Source of the DNA: Terriglobia bacterium | Lineage (GTDB): Bacteria; Acidobacteriota; UBA6911 | Assembly (NCBI GenBank): GCA_020072565.1 | Contig: JAIQGI010000004.1 | Coordinates: 1-64,000 of the forward strand | DNA length: 64,000 nucleotides | Reading direction: 5' to 3' | Shown: one piece after another, positions 43,445 through 52,795 of the stretch | Layout of the letters: every line of letters begins with the position of its first letter | How positions within the stretch are numbered: position 1 is the stretch's first letter | The notes under the pieces: model-generated | What the model was told of the DNA's origin: nothing | Seen by the model: the letters and a program-made list of their open reading frames with translations, nothing else | Databases searched by the model: none | Translations under genes and position numbers: made by a program

Positions 43445-44074
43445 CTATGCCCGGGCCGCAGCCTTCAGAAGCTGCTCCATCCGGCGGGCCAGGCTCTTTG
43501 CCTGCATCAGGGTCGAAATGACGGCGGCGCTGGCGGCTCCTGCTTCCAGCACGCGGGGTATGTGCTCCAATTCAATGCCCCCGATGGCCACGACGGGCCG
43601 GCTCGATTGCCGGCACGCTTGCCGCAACTCTGTCACCCCGACGGCCGGAGAGTGGTTGCGCTTTGTGGAAGTGGCGTAGACCGGGCCAAAACCGATGTAT
43701 TGAACCGGCAGACTGTTTGACTGCCGCACCTGTGCCCTCGAGTGAGTCGAGAACCCCAGCAGCGCTTCTTCCCCTAATACGACCCGCGCGGCGGCGGGCG
43801 GCAGGTCGTCCTGGCCGAGGTGCACCCCCGCGGCTCCGCTGAGCATAGCGAGGTCGCAGCGATCGTTTACGATGATGGAGACGCCGAACCGGGCGGCGTA
43901 CTCCACGCAGCGACGAATGTCGTCAAGCAGCTCACGCACCGGGGTTTGCTTGTCACGGATCTGGACAAGGGAAGCACCGCCCCGCACCAGCTCGCGCACG
44001 ATTGACAGGTGGCTTGTCCTGCCCGACAGCCTCAGATCGGTAATGGGGTAAACCGGGGGAAGCTTCCATGCCAT
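43445..44074 (-). CDS. thiE: Thiamine-phosphate synthase
   Basis: Joins the pyrimidine and thiazole phosphates into thiamine phosphate. 209 residues, normal length. Motifs: YPITDLRL, GGASLVQIRDK, IIVNDRCDLAMLSGAAGVHLGQDDLP, LGFSTHSRAQV, YIGFGPVYATSTK and VVAIGGIELEHI. It begins 5 bases after the accC stop and so belongs to the accB-accC message, an unusual companion. No TPP riboswitch can precede it in that spacing. Confidence 0.94.
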   Translation of the reverse strand: MAWKLPPVYPITDLRLSGRTSHLSIVRELVRGGASLVQIRDKQTPVRELLDDIRRCVEYAARFGVSIIVNDRCDLAMLSGAAGVHLGQDDLPPAAARVVLGEEALLGFSTHSRAQVRQSNSLPVQYIGFGPVYATSTKRNHSPAVGVTELRQACRQSSRPVVAIGGIELEHIPRVLEAGAASAAVISTLMQAKSLARRMEQLLKAAARA

Positions 44075-44079
44075 CGGCG

Positions 44080-45420
44080 TCAGCGTTGCGCGTAGCGGTC
44101 AAGGAAGCGTGTGGTGATGCGGCCGTCAAGAAAGTCCTGGTCGCTGAGGATGCGCTGGTGCAGGGGGATCGTGGTTTTCACTCCTTCGATGATTGTCATG
44201 TCCAGGGCACGCTTCATCCGGCAGATGGTGTCGTTGCGGTTTTCTGCGTAGCTGATCAGCTTTGCGATCAGGGAGTCGTAATGGGGAGTCACGACACATT
44301 CGTCGTAAGCGGCCGTGTCGACGCGCACCCCGCAACCGCTCGGCGGATGGAAGGCTGTGAGCTTGCCCGGGAAGGGCAGGTAGGTGTCCGGGCATTCTGC
44401 GTTGATGCGACACTCCATGGCGCTGCCCCGGAAGACGATGTCTTCCTGGCGGAAGCCCAATCTCTCGTGCCCTGCGATCCGGATCTGTTGCTTTACCAGA
44501 TCCATGCCAGTGATCATTTCGGTAACCGGATGCTCGACCTGGATGCGAGTGTTCATTTCCATGAAGTAGTATTTGCCCCGGTCGTCGAAAATGAACTCGA
44601 GCGTTCCGGCGTTGGTGTAGTTTACCTGCTGCATTGCCGTCACGACTAGATTTCCCACTTCCGAGCGCAATTCGGGTGTGACATAGGTTGAGGGCGCCTC
44701 CTCGATCAGTTTCTGATAGCGGCGCTGGATGGAGCATTCCCTCTCACCGAGATGCACCACATTCCCGTAATGGTCGGCGAGCACCTGGAATTCTATGTGG
44801 CGGGCCGCCGGCAGATATTTCTCCATGTAGATATCTGAAGAGCCGAATGCGGCCTGAGACTCGTTGCGAGCCACCTCAATGGCTTCCGGCAGCTCGGCGG
44901 GCGAATTCACGATCCGCATTCCCTTGCCGCCACCGCCGTTAGATGCTTTCAGGATGAGCGGATAGCCGATCTCCTCCGCGCGCTCGAGCACGGCTGCAAT
45001 CGGGCCCTTGATCTTTTCGCTTCCCGGCACGATGGGGACGCCCGCCTCGCGCATGACCTTGCGTGCGGCCTCCTTGTTGCCCATGAGTCGGATGACTTCG
45101 GGTGACGGGCCGATGAAGGTCAATCCGCAGGCCTCACACACCTCGGCAAAGTACGCGCTCTCCGCCAGAAAACCATAGCCGGGATGGATGGCGTCGGCGT
45201 TGGTGATCTCCGCGGCGCTGATGACGGCCGGGATATTGAGGTAACTCTCCGCGCTGGGAGGAGGGCCGATGCAGACTGCTTCGTCCGCGAAGCGCACAGG
45301 CAGCGAGTTCTGGTCGGCCTGCGAGTACACGGCAACCGTTGGGATTCCCATCTCCTTGCAGGCGCAGATGACCCGAAGCGCGATCTCACCACGATTTGCT
45401 ATCAGTATCTTACGGAACAT
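44080..45420 (-). CDS. accC: Acetyl-CoA carboxylase, biotin carboxylase subunit
   Basis: Carboxylates biotin on AccB using ATP and bicarbonate. 446 residues, normal length. ATP-grasp features: KASNGGGGKGMRIV, EKYLPAARHIEFQVLADHYGNVVHLGERECSIQRR, FMEMNTRIQVEHPVTE and the N-terminal ILIANRGEIALRVI. It follows accB by 11 bases. Confidence 0.97.
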   Translation of the reverse strand: MFRKILIANRGEIALRVICACKEMGIPTVAVYSQADQNSLPVRFADEAVCIGPPPSAESYLNIPAVISAAEITNADAIHPGYGFLAESAYFAEVCEACGLTFIGPSPEVIRLMGNKEAARKVMREAGVPIVPGSEKIKGPIAAVLERAEEIGYPLILKASNGGGGKGMRIVNSPAELPEAIEVARNESQAAFGSSDIYMEKYLPAARHIEFQVLADHYGNVVHLGERECSIQRRYQKLIEEAPSTYVTPELRSEVGNLVVTAMQQVNYTNAGTLEFIFDDRGKYYFMEMNTRIQVEHPVTEMITGMDLVKQQIRIAGHERLGFRQEDIVFRGSAMECRINAECPDTYLPFPGKLTAFHPPSGCGVRVDTAAYDECVVTPHYDSLIAKLISYAENRNDTICRMKRALDMTIIEGVKTTIPLHQRILSDQDFLDGRITTRFLDRYAQR

Positions 45421-45431
45421 GAAAAGCTCGC

Positions 45432-45920
45432 CTACTTGCGCTGCCGGATGGCAAAAAGCTTCTGCCCGAATTCGACAGGATGGCCGTTTTCGGTATGAAT
45501 TTCAACGATTTCGCCGGCGACGTCGGATGGGATCTCGTTCATGAGTTTCATCGCTTCCACGATGCACAGGATCGTGCCGACTTCGACCTTGGCGCCGATC
45601 TTGGTGTAAGGCTCCGCCCCCGGTGCGGGTGCACGATAGAATGTGCCGACGATCGGTGAAGTGATGATGTGAAGTCCCTCCTCCGAAGCCGCCTCTTCTC
45701 TGGCGGCGGAGGATGCAAGGGCTCCGGCTGCAGAGGCGTCGGCTTCACGTCCGGCCGGCAACGGTCTGGCGAGGACATGAGGATGTGAAATGGTGGTGCC
45801 CTCGCCGGGGGCAAACCCGCGGCGCAACCTCACCTTGGTTCCGGTGTGTTCCAACTCGAATTCGCTGATGTCGCTCTGCAGGATATCCTGGATGAGATCC
45901 TTCACTTCCTTGATGTTCAT
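45432..45920 (-). CDS. accB: Biotin carboxyl carrier protein of acetyl-CoA carboxylase
   Basis: 162 residues: an N-terminal helical region, a Pro/Ala-rich linker (about 45-85) and the biotinyl domain with EAMKLMNEI (biotinylated Lys). It is the first gene of accB-accC-thiE. accA and accD are not in the window. Confidence 0.96.
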   Translation of the reverse strand: MNIKEVKDLIQDILQSDISEFELEHTGTKVRLRRGFAPGEGTTISHPHVLARPLPAGREADASAAGALASSAAREEAASEEGLHIITSPIVGTFYRAPAPGAEPYTKIGAKVEVGTILCIVEAMKLMNEIPSDVAGEIVEIHTENGHPVEFGQKLFAIRQRK

Positions 45921-46369
45921 GGAGCGCTTCCTATGGCCTTTGGAGGTCTTCTGACCACCTCAGACTCGAACTGCGTGCCCTCATGTAGTAGACAACCAAA
46001 ATCTCCTCGGTTCCCAATGGTTTGACCTTTCAGAGAACGTGGGGCATGACGGAACGTCGAGCTTGGACTGCGAGTGTATCGAAGGATGTTGTTCGGGCGC
46101 TTGCCCCGGCCACTGGTGTTCCTGTCCGGCAGCCAGCTTTCTTCCCGGATGCCCGGTTTGACGGCGGGGATGATAGCATCAAAGGTGAGGGTTGTCAAAC
46201 CCAGCCGCGCTTGATTTCTTCAATCTCTTCAATAGTTTTGATGAAATCAAACCACGAAACACCCACTGCCGCGAGCCGGTACCGTCCGGCACCCGGCCAA
46301 GGATGAAACTGCGCCTGGTCGGATGCCGGAGGTCTGAAGCGGTCGTGCATCGAGTGCGGTGCGACGATG
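45921..46369 (-). promoter_or_regulatory. Intergenic region with accBC promoter
   Basis: 449 bases without a supported gene. A near-consensus minus-strand promoter is seen at 46170-46198: TTGACA (46198-46193), 17-base spacer, TATCAT (46175-46170). It gives an accB leader of about 240 bases, long enough for regulation, but no recognised riboswitch or attenuator was found in it. Confidence 0.62.
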
Positions 46370-46726
46370 TCAGAATACCAATTCCCGCTCGATTGTCTCG
46401 GTGAGACGAGACATCTCGTAGAGTGCTTTTCCGGCATGCGCATCCGGTTCCAGCAGCAGGATGAGGAAGTAGTCGCCGGTCAAGGTCTGGAACAGGAGTT
46501 TTCCCTGCTGGGTGACGAGCAGGGAACTGAGAAGTCCACCCATGTCGGTGTCGCCGGCTGCCTTGCGGGAAGCCCGATAGAAAAGGCCGTATTCCGCTGC
46601 CAGACCTTCGGCCTGGGTCCGGAAAGACCTGCTGTTGGTCTCGAGAAGGACGCCGTCGACACCCACGATCATGGCCCAGCGCGCACCCGTCCGGGTCACG
46701 AGTTTCGACAGGATGGATTGAAACAT
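46370..46726 (-). CDS. Roadblock/LC7-like small protein at the end of the pil operon
   Basis: 118 residues. The pattern ILSKLVTRTGARWAMIVGVDGVLLE, then GLLSSLLVTQQGKLLFQTL and GDYFLILLLEPDAHAGKALYEMSRLTETIERELVF fits the alpha-beta-alpha roadblock/LC7 (MglB-like) fold. Its ATG lies 8 bases after the pilQ stop, so it is the last gene of pilMNOPQ. Roadblock proteins act as GTPase partners or scaffolds; in Myxococcus, MglB with MglA sets pilus polarity. No MglA-type GTPase is in the window. The fold call is by eye. Confidence 0.65.
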   Translation of the reverse strand: MFQSILSKLVTRTGARWAMIVGVDGVLLETNSRSFRTQAEGLAAEYGLFYRASRKAAGDTDMGGLLSSLLVTQQGKLLFQTLTGDYFLILLLEPDAHAGKALYEMSRLTETIERELVF

Positions 46727-46734
46727 GAGCCGCC

Positions 46735-49023
46735 CTACTTCACGATCTTCGGAGTTATGAAGAACAATACCTCCTGCGTGTTGTGGGAGACCGATGTGTG
46801 CTTGAAGAGGTTTCCGAAGATCGGCAACGAAGCCAGCCCTGGAACCTTGTCCTCCTGGGTCTGCTCGTTGTCGATCAGGATGCCGCCTATTACCGTGGTC
46901 CCGCCGTCGCTCACCAGCACGCGCGTGGTGGATTCACTCATACGGATGGAGGGGATCCCCTGCACCTGCCGCGTGAAGTCGGGCGTATTGTTTTCAACTT
47001 TGAGGTCGAGGACGATGTTGCCTTCCGAGGTGATCTGCGGGGTGACGGTCAGTGTAAGAGCGGCGTTCTGGAACTGAACCGTTACGGTGTTGTTGGCGAT
47101 TACCTGAACTGGGAAACGCAAACCCTGGGTAATCGAGCCGGGACTGTTGTTCTGGGTTGTCAGCTTCGGCTGGGAAATCAGTTTCGCCTGCCCTTTGCTC
47201 TCTCCTGCCGTGATTGCGGCGTCGAGGAGGAAGGTGTCAAAGATGTTTCCCACCGAGATGCCCGCGCCTCCGAACGGCAACTTCGAGGGGAGGTTTACGT
47301 TGAAATTGCCCGGATTGTTGGCTGCGTTGGGTCCGGTGCTTATACCGCCGGACTGGCTCGACGTATCCTGCGAAGCGCCCCGGCCATTGTTCGGATTCCC
47401 GGCGGCAAACGTGTTCGTTGGTGTCGCAGACGGCCGAGTTCCGCCGATGGTACCAAAGGTATTGGGTCCACCGACAGTAACCCGCTGCAGGTTCCCCTGC
47501 ACAAACCCGAACTGGACTCCGATGTCGCGCGCGAAATCCCGGGTTCCTGAAACGATGCGTGCCTCAATCTCGACCTGGGGTTCCGGGGTGTCGAGCTGGT
47601 CGACGAGATGCATGATGTTGTCGACGGAGCTCGGAATATCCGTGATCACGAGCGAACCGCTTCTCTTGTCCACCAGGAGGGTGCCGCGGACGGTCATCTG
47701 GTCCTTCAGGGCCGTATTCAAGGCGTCCGCTTCTGCGTAATTCAAGCGCCGCACGCGTGTTACCACGTCTGCCGCAAGCAACTGCGCCTTTTTGAGATCT
47801 TCGACCTGTTTTGCCTCGGCTTGGATGGTCTTCTTGGTAGCGATGCGGACAACGTTGCCGTCTATCTGTTTTTCAAGGCTGTTGTTCCTCAGAACGACAT
47901 CGAAGATCTGGTCCCAGGGCGCTTTGGCCATCTTGATCGAAGTAGTCCCTTTGACTTCGGGATCGACCACGATGTTGATGCCGCCCTCTTCTGACATCAG
48001 GCGGAAGAAGTCGACGAGAGCGATGTTGACCAGGTCCAGTGTCAAGGGAGGTCCGGCCCACCCGTCCTGCAGGGCATTGGCTGCCGGGGCGGGAGGGGGC
48101 TGAACCGGGAGCGCTGCGGGCTGCTGCGGAGCCGGTTTCGCTCGGGGCTGAGGCGGTGCAACGTGAACCGACGGCTGGGACGAAGCCGAAGCCAGGGCGC
48201 TCTGTGGAATTTCAGACGCGGAAAGATCGCTGATCACCGGGATGACGGCGGGCAAGGTATCGGGCGGCTGCGCGGCAATGGCCGGCGTCTGTTCCAGCTT
48301 TTGTGGTGCGGCCGGACGCCTCGAGCTTGGATCGACGTTTGCGGCGGTTGATGCCGGAGTCGGGGCCGGGGCCTTGAGCCCTTCGGGTGCCACCGGGCGT
48401 TTCGAGCCTGAATCGGCACTCAGGGTAGTGGGTGCCGGAGCCGGTGCCGCGGTCTTGGGAGCTTCGGCCGCGGGGCCTGCGCCCGGGTGGAACGTGATGC
48501 GCACACCCTGGCTGTCGGCTGCGATCTCATGGCTGCCGTAGCTCTTATCGAGATCAAAAACCAGCCGGGCGATCTTGGGATCTGTGCTCTGAAATTGACG
48601 AATGCGGAGCTGTTTTACTCCGGCAGCTGCGATGGGGTAGTTCTGGACGGACGCTCTATTCTCGACATTCAGAAAGTCCACGACGAGCCGCGAAGGATTG
48701 CTGAGATTGAACTCCTGGTATGCCGGCTGGCAGCTGCTGCTGACGGCGACCACCAGATTCTTGCCCTCCTGGGAAGTCGTGACATTCGTGATGAGACCAC
48801 TCGGCGCCTTGGACAGCTTCTCCATCACCCCCTTATCTCCCAGATACGGCAGGTCGAGGGATTCGACCCCCTTAGGCAGCTTTAGGGCGGCGCCTTGCTC
48901 TTGCGTAAATCCCCGAGGGGATAAGGCGAGCAGCAGCAGGGCGAGCAGAACGGTGCCCCATACACTGCGATGGGTTCTGATGGTTGTGGCCAGGCCCCTG
49001 ATATCGAAGGATCGCATTCTCAT
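46735..49023 (-). CDS. pilQ: Type IV pilus secretin PilQ
   Basis: 762 residues. Forms the outer-membrane ring through which the pilus exits. Signal segment (about 18-40), an AMIN domain (about 50-190) for peptidoglycan contact, a long Pro/Ala linker (about 190-325), an STN/N0 domain (about 330-400, LDLVNIALVDFFRLMSEEGGINIVVDPEV), an N1 domain, and the secretin core to the end with VPGLASLPIFGNLFKHT. The ATG at 49023 is used because TAGGAA lies 9 bases upstream; the longer frame starts at a TTG. It follows pilP. Confidence 0.95.
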   Translation of the reverse strand: MRMRSFDIRGLATTIRTHRSVWGTVLLALLLLALSPRGFTQEQGAALKLPKGVESLDLPYLGDKGVMEKLSKAPSGLITNVTTSQEGKNLVVAVSSSCQPAYQEFNLSNPSRLVVDFLNVENRASVQNYPIAAAGVKQLRIRQFQSTDPKIARLVFDLDKSYGSHEIAADSQGVRITFHPGAGPAAEAPKTAAPAPAPTTLSADSGSKRPVAPEGLKAPAPTPASTAANVDPSSRRPAAPQKLEQTPAIAAQPPDTLPAVIPVISDLSASEIPQSALASASSQPSVHVAPPQPRAKPAPQQPAALPVQPPPAPAANALQDGWAGPPLTLDLVNIALVDFFRLMSEEGGINIVVDPEVKGTTSIKMAKAPWDQIFDVVLRNNSLEKQIDGNVVRIATKKTIQAEAKQVEDLKKAQLLAADVVTRVRRLNYAEADALNTALKDQMTVRGTLLVDKRSGSLVITDIPSSVDNIMHLVDQLDTPEPQVEIEARIVSGTRDFARDIGVQFGFVQGNLQRVTVGGPNTFGTIGGTRPSATPTNTFAAGNPNNGRGASQDTSSQSGGISTGPNAANNPGNFNVNLPSKLPFGGAGISVGNIFDTFLLDAAITAGESKGQAKLISQPKLTTQNNSPGSITQGLRFPVQVIANNTVTVQFQNAALTLTVTPQITSEGNIVLDLKVENNTPDFTRQVQGIPSIRMSESTTRVLVSDGGTTVIGGILIDNEQTQEDKVPGLASLPIFGNLFKHTSVSHNTQEVLFFITPKIVK

Positions 49024-49037
49024 GGCGGCTATTCCTA

Positions 49038-49535
49038 TCAAGTTCTGAGACGCTTGGTTATTTCCTGGGTCAAGACCTTACCGCTTCTCAGCTTGGTCTC
49101 GCGGATCAACAGTACGGAGTCGATGTTGATGGCCTTTATGTAGCCATCAAACAAGCGATCCCCTTCGCGCAGGAAATAGACTCGTTTATCGGTTCCTTTA
49201 AAAACTGCCGTTTTTCCCGCGGTGGCCAACGACATGCCGAGCAATTCCACCTCGTTGCTGTACATGCCGGCGATGCCGGGGGGCGGGGTCCCTCTGGGGA
49301 CTTCCTCGTCGGCGGCACCACCCTTCTTTCTCAGGAGGGGATTGAGAAATGGGTCGGGGCGATTGCTCGGTTCATAGCGGGCCCCCCGGTAGATCGTCTT
49401 GGCCTCCACGATCGACGCAGGTTTTCCGGCGGTTCCGGTGTTCATTGCCGGAGTCTGCCCGATGGCCGCAGTGGGCACAAGAACGGCGACCCATCCCAGA
49501 GCTGCAAACCATAAATGCAATGATTTCCTGAGCAT
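49038..49535 (-). CDS. pilP: Type IV pilus assembly protein PilP
   Basis: 165 residues from the ATG at 49535, chosen for AGGA 5 bases upstream and the signal peptide that follows (MLRKSLHLWFAALGWVAVLV). The C-terminal PilP domain is seen as DPFLNPLL then VELLGMSLATAGKTAVFKG and VYFLREGDRLFDGYIKAINIDSVLL. Most PilP proteins are lipoproteins with a Cys after the signal; none is present here. It lies between pilO and pilQ and should bridge the inner-membrane PilNO complex to PilQ. Confidence 0.85.
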   Translation of the reverse strand: MLRKSLHLWFAALGWVAVLVPTAAIGQTPAMNTGTAGKPASIVEAKTIYRGARYEPSNRPDPFLNPLLRKKGGAADEEVPRGTPPPGIAGMYSNEVELLGMSLATAGKTAVFKGTDKRVYFLREGDRLFDGYIKAINIDSVLLIRETKLRSGKVLTQEITKRLRT

Positions 49536-49542
49536 TTCTATC

Positions 49543-50136
49543 CTATTTGACGGGAACGGTGCCCTGATCTTCCCGATATACAAAGGTTGTGGCTGTACAA
49601 GTGGAACTGAGGGTTCGCGTGGGATCTGTCGAGCCCTCAAGGTTTTTTATGTTGATATCGTCGACGTTTACGATGCGCCTGAATTGCCCCACCTTCTCGA
49701 AGAAGCCGCCCAGGGCGTTGTAAGATCCCTGGACCTCCATCTGGATGGGCCAGTCGGCATAGAAAGTGCGCGGCGCCACGGGCTTGGGTGCGAATTTAAT
49801 GATTTTGAGTTTGCTTTCGGATGCCATGAGCTGAACGGCGCGCAGAACGTCGGGGGTTTCCTTTTGACTCGGGAGGATGCGGCGCAGTTCGTCCAACCGG
49901 ACATCGAGTGCCGCCAGGTCGCGTTTGAACTGATCCAGCCGCCTTTCGACGTCACTCGCCTGCGCAACCGCCTTTTCCAGCCCGGCAATTTCCGTCTGAA
50001 GTTTGCCGCGCACTTCCACCAGATCCTTCAGGAGGAACCAGTAGCCGGCGACAGCGACACCGATCGCCAGAACTGCCACGACAGCGATCTGTATCTTGCG
50101 CGGAAGGTTTTCCAGTTTGAAGTTTTCGAAGGCCAT
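49543..50136 (-). CDS. pilO: Type IV pilus assembly protein PilO
   Basis: 197 residues. A single membrane helix (about 15-36), a coiled-coil stretch (about 40-90, rich in Glu/Leu/Arg) and a ferredoxin-like domain to the end (SKLKIIKFAPKP, YADWPIQMEVQGSYNALGGFFEKVGQFRRIVNVDDI). It pairs with PilN in the inner-membrane alignment complex. It overlaps or nearly abuts its neighbours, consistent with one message. Confidence 0.93.
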   Translation of the reverse strand: MAFENFKLENLPRKIQIAVVAVLAIGVAVAGYWFLLKDLVEVRGKLQTEIAGLEKAVAQASDVERRLDQFKRDLAALDVRLDELRRILPSQKETPDVLRAVQLMASESKLKIIKFAPKPVAPRTFYADWPIQMEVQGSYNALGGFFEKVGQFRRIVNVDDINIKNLEGSTDPTRTLSSTCTATTFVYREDQGTVPVK

Positions 50137-50144
50137 ATGCAGAG

Positions 50145-50714
50145 TTACTCCGTGGACGTTTTACGCGCACTGACGCAAACCAGAGTGAATTTCGCCGCGT
50201 CCTTCTGCTGATCCTCGTAGAGTTCGAGGTCGACAGTCTTGAAGAAGCCCGTGGCCGACAGGTTACTCATGAAATCCGGGATGTTCTCGCCGCGCACCGT
50301 GAAGCCGGTGATGCGCACCTGATCCCCCTTCTGCTCAACGGCTGACAGCCAGAGCACGGCATCGGTCGGGATGCTATGGATCACATGATTGAGCAGGTAT
50401 ACCGGTCCCGTCTGGTTGTTCTTGAGCTGCTCGATGACGTCGATGCGGTTCTGGCGCTCGAGCTTCATTTTCTCAAACTGAACGATCTGCTTTCGCAGGT
50501 CTTGCAGGCGGTTGTTTTCGACCGCAAGCCGGTCTCGGTACGCCGTGAATTCCGCCACCTGTCTGTGCAGGAAGAACCAGGTTCCGAACAGGCCCCCGCC
50601 GACCAGAACCAGCGCCGCCAGCATCAGCAGACCCAGAGGCGAGGTCTTCGGTTTGAGTGTGACACGTTGTTGCGTATGTACGGTTTGATCTCTGAGCAGA
50701 TTTACCTTGATCAT
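50145..50714 (-). CDS. pilN: Type IV pilus assembly protein PilN
   Basis: 189 residues from the ATG at 50714, chosen because MIKVNLLRD is the family's conserved start (it binds PilM). A single membrane helix (about 28-50), a coiled coil (about 50-95) and a C-terminal domain with DAVLWLSAVEQKGDQVRITGFTV follow. The start lies just inside the 3' end of pilM (stop at 50722), with AGGA 11 bases upstream. Confidence 0.93.
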   Translation of the reverse strand: MIKVNLLRDQTVHTQQRVTLKPKTSPLGLLMLAALVLVGGGLFGTWFFLHRQVAEFTAYRDRLAVENNRLQDLRKQIVQFEKMKLERQNRIDVIEQLKNNQTGPVYLLNHVIHSIPTDAVLWLSAVEQKGDQVRITGFTVRGENIPDFMSNLSATGFFKTVDLELYEDQQKDAAKFTLVCVSARKTSTE

Positions 50715-50721
50715 GGCTGCT

Positions 50722-51780
50722 CTATTCCTCGGTGTTCCGCATAGCGAGCCCGATGGCGACGGCCAGGTCCGGGGACCGGTCCGCAATCTGCGGGAAGCGC
50801 TTCGGGTCGTAGCAGACGTTCTTGAAGGAATCGAACCTCTCTGCCGGAATTTCGAACTTGCGGCCCAGCATCTCCAACAGTCCCGGGGTGTGCGCTGCGC
50901 CGCCGCTTACCAGCATGCGGTCGATGTGGTCGACCGTCGTGGCCGATTTGAAGAAATCGAAAGTCTTCTGGATCTCGAGGCAGATGATCTCCGTCACGGA
51001 TTCGATGACGTGCTGTGCCTCGGACGGCCCGACCCCTTCCACGGATTCGCCGTGTTTGAGGGCTTCGGCCTGGGTGAAGCTCAGGTTGAACTCCTTCTGG
51101 ATGAAGTCGGTGTACTGCCGCCCGCCGACTCCGACGTCGCGAGTGAACAGGAAGTCGTTCCCGCTTACAATATTGATGGTCATGATGCTGGCGCCAATGT
51201 CGAGCAACGCCACGTTGGTTCGTGTCACCGGCTCATAGTTGAGCTGGTAGGCGTTCTGGAGGGCGAAGGCATCGACGTCCACGACCACCGGGGTTTTTCC
51301 CGCCATGGAGATCACGCTCGTGTGGTCGGTGATCTTCTCTTTCTTGACGGCCACCAGCAGAACGTCGAGATTTCCAGAAGCCGTGCTCTCCCCGAGCACC
51401 TGGTAGTCCAGATTGACGTCGGCGATGTCGAAGGGAATGTACTGCTCAGCTTCCCACCGGATGGATTCGGCCAGATCCTCATCGCTCTGGATGGGGAGGG
51501 CGATCCTCTTGACGATGACCGAGTGCCCGGATATCGAAGTGGCCACGCGGCGGTTTTTGATGGACTGCTGGACGAAGATCCGGTTGATGGCATCGGAAAC
51601 GGGAATCTTGGAAATAACCACACCGTCCACGATGCAATCGGGCGAGAGTTGCTCGATGCCCATGCCCGTCAGCTCGAATCCACCTTTGCGCATGGGACGC
51701 AACTCTACCGCTTTGATGCTGCTGGATCCAATGTCCAGGCCGACGACTTGTTTAGATCGATTCAATAGTGTCAGTGCCAT
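50722..51780 (-). CDS. pilM: Type IV pilus assembly protein PilM (actin-like)
   Basis: 352 residues, normal length. An actin/FtsA-type nucleotide-binding fold: VVGLDIGSSSIKAVEL, ESIRWEAEQYIPFDI, VALLDIGASIMTINIV and MLVSGGAAHTPGLLEML. Cytosolic; it binds the N-terminus of PilN. It is the first gene of the operon pilM-N-O-P-Q plus the roadblock-like gene. The ribosome site is weak. Confidence 0.95.
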   Translation of the reverse strand: MALTLLNRSKQVVGLDIGSSSIKAVELRPMRKGGFELTGMGIEQLSPDCIVDGVVISKIPVSDAINRIFVQQSIKNRRVATSISGHSVIVKRIALPIQSDEDLAESIRWEAEQYIPFDIADVNLDYQVLGESTASGNLDVLLVAVKKEKITDHTSVISMAGKTPVVVDVDAFALQNAYQLNYEPVTRTNVALLDIGASIMTINIVSGNDFLFTRDVGVGGRQYTDFIQKEFNLSFTQAEALKHGESVEGVGPSEAQHVIESVTEIICLEIQKTFDFFKSATTVDHIDRMLVSGGAAHTPGLLEMLGRKFEIPAERFDSFKNVCYDPKRFPQIADRSPDLAVAIGLAMRNTEE

Positions 51781-52366
51781 GAGGTCTCAGAATTCAGCCC
51801 ATTGGTTCATGATGGAAAAGCCTTTTAGGGGGATGACCTTTACGGCGACCGCCAACATCCGGAGACGGCGTGTGTTCAAGGTGTTTGTTTCCAATGATTC
51901 CGATGTTCTCGGCCAGGCCGTTCCGTCTCAGACTCTCTTATCGTTCGAACCCCGGCGGAACGTTCACATTTTTTTTCAGAGATATAGTTTCGGCAGGTCG
52001 CCCGCTATTTCTGGAAAAACTCCCGGGACCGGCGCAGAGAGGTGCTGGCGCCGCAATACAGTGAAATGGGTCACAAGATTCTCTCATTTTGCGCCGGATT
52101 TTCGCCTCATCCTCTGCCGGTTTTTTGCCTTATTTTGCGCCGAATTTTTTCTATATGAAGTTTGCACGGAGCATGGGGCGTGCTATTATAAAGGTCCGTC
52201 GGGATCTTCTTCTTTGGCGTCCCGGGCACGGATGATGCCTCCCGGCGCCGTTCTTTCCAAGCAGAGTATCCGCTCCGTCAGTTCGGCCAAATTCTCTTGA
52301 CAGTTGAGCTTCCGTTCGCTAGCCTAAAAGATTATCCTGTGCTGCGGATATTCCATGGAGCAGATG
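51781..52366. promoter_or_regulatory. Divergent intergenic region between pilM and rplM
   Basis: 586 bases without a supported gene. On the plus strand TTGCAC at 52162-52167, 16 bases and TATTAT at 52184-52189 form a good sigma70-type promoter for the ribosomal operon; a second, weaker candidate is TTGACA at 52297-52302 with TAGCCT 17 bases on. The first gives a leader of about 170 bases, in which an L13-type autoregulatory structure could exist but was not identified. No clear promoter for pilM was found on the minus strand. Confidence 0.55.
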
Positions 52367-52795
52367 ATGAAGAGTCATATACCCGGCGAGAAGGAAATGC
52401 AGAAACAGTGGCACGTGGTCGACGCCGAGGGCCAGATTCTGGGGCGGCTTGCCACACGTGTGGCCAGGCTGCTGACGGGAAAGGACAAGGCGGTGTACAC
52501 GCCTTTCCTGGATACGGGTGATCATGTCGTTGTCGTCAACGCCGACAAGGTTCGGCTGACGGGCAAGAAACTCACCGGCAAGCTTTATCGTCACCATACC
52601 GGGCATCCCGGCGGATTGCGCGAGGTGTCGGCCGGTGTGCGCATGGCGCTGAACCCCGAACGGGTGGTGCAGGATGCTGTATTCGGCATGTTGCCCAAGA
52701 CCAAGCTCGGCCGGGCGATGCGAAAGAAGTTGAAGGTATATCGTGGTCCCCACCATCCGCATCAGGCCCAGCGGCCCAGCGTGCTCGCGCTGTGA
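52367..52795 (+). CDS. rplM: 50S ribosomal protein L13
   Basis: 142 residues from the ATG at 52367, chosen because GGAG lies 6 bases upstream and MKSHIPGEKE fits the family start; in-frame ATGs at 52355 and 52364 are alternatives. Motifs: WHVVDAEGQILGRLATRVA, DHVVVVNADKVRLTGKK, YRHHTGHPGGLREV and AVFGMLPK. It is the first gene of the conserved rplM-rpsI-rpsB-tsf-pyrH-frr string. Confidence 0.96.
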   Translation: MKSHIPGEKEMQKQWHVVDAEGQILGRLATRVARLLTGKDKAVYTPFLDTGDHVVVVNADKVRLTGKKLTGKLYRHHTGHPGGLREVSAGVRMALNPERVVQDAVFGMLPKTKLGRAMRKKLKVYRGPHHPHQAQRPSVLAL

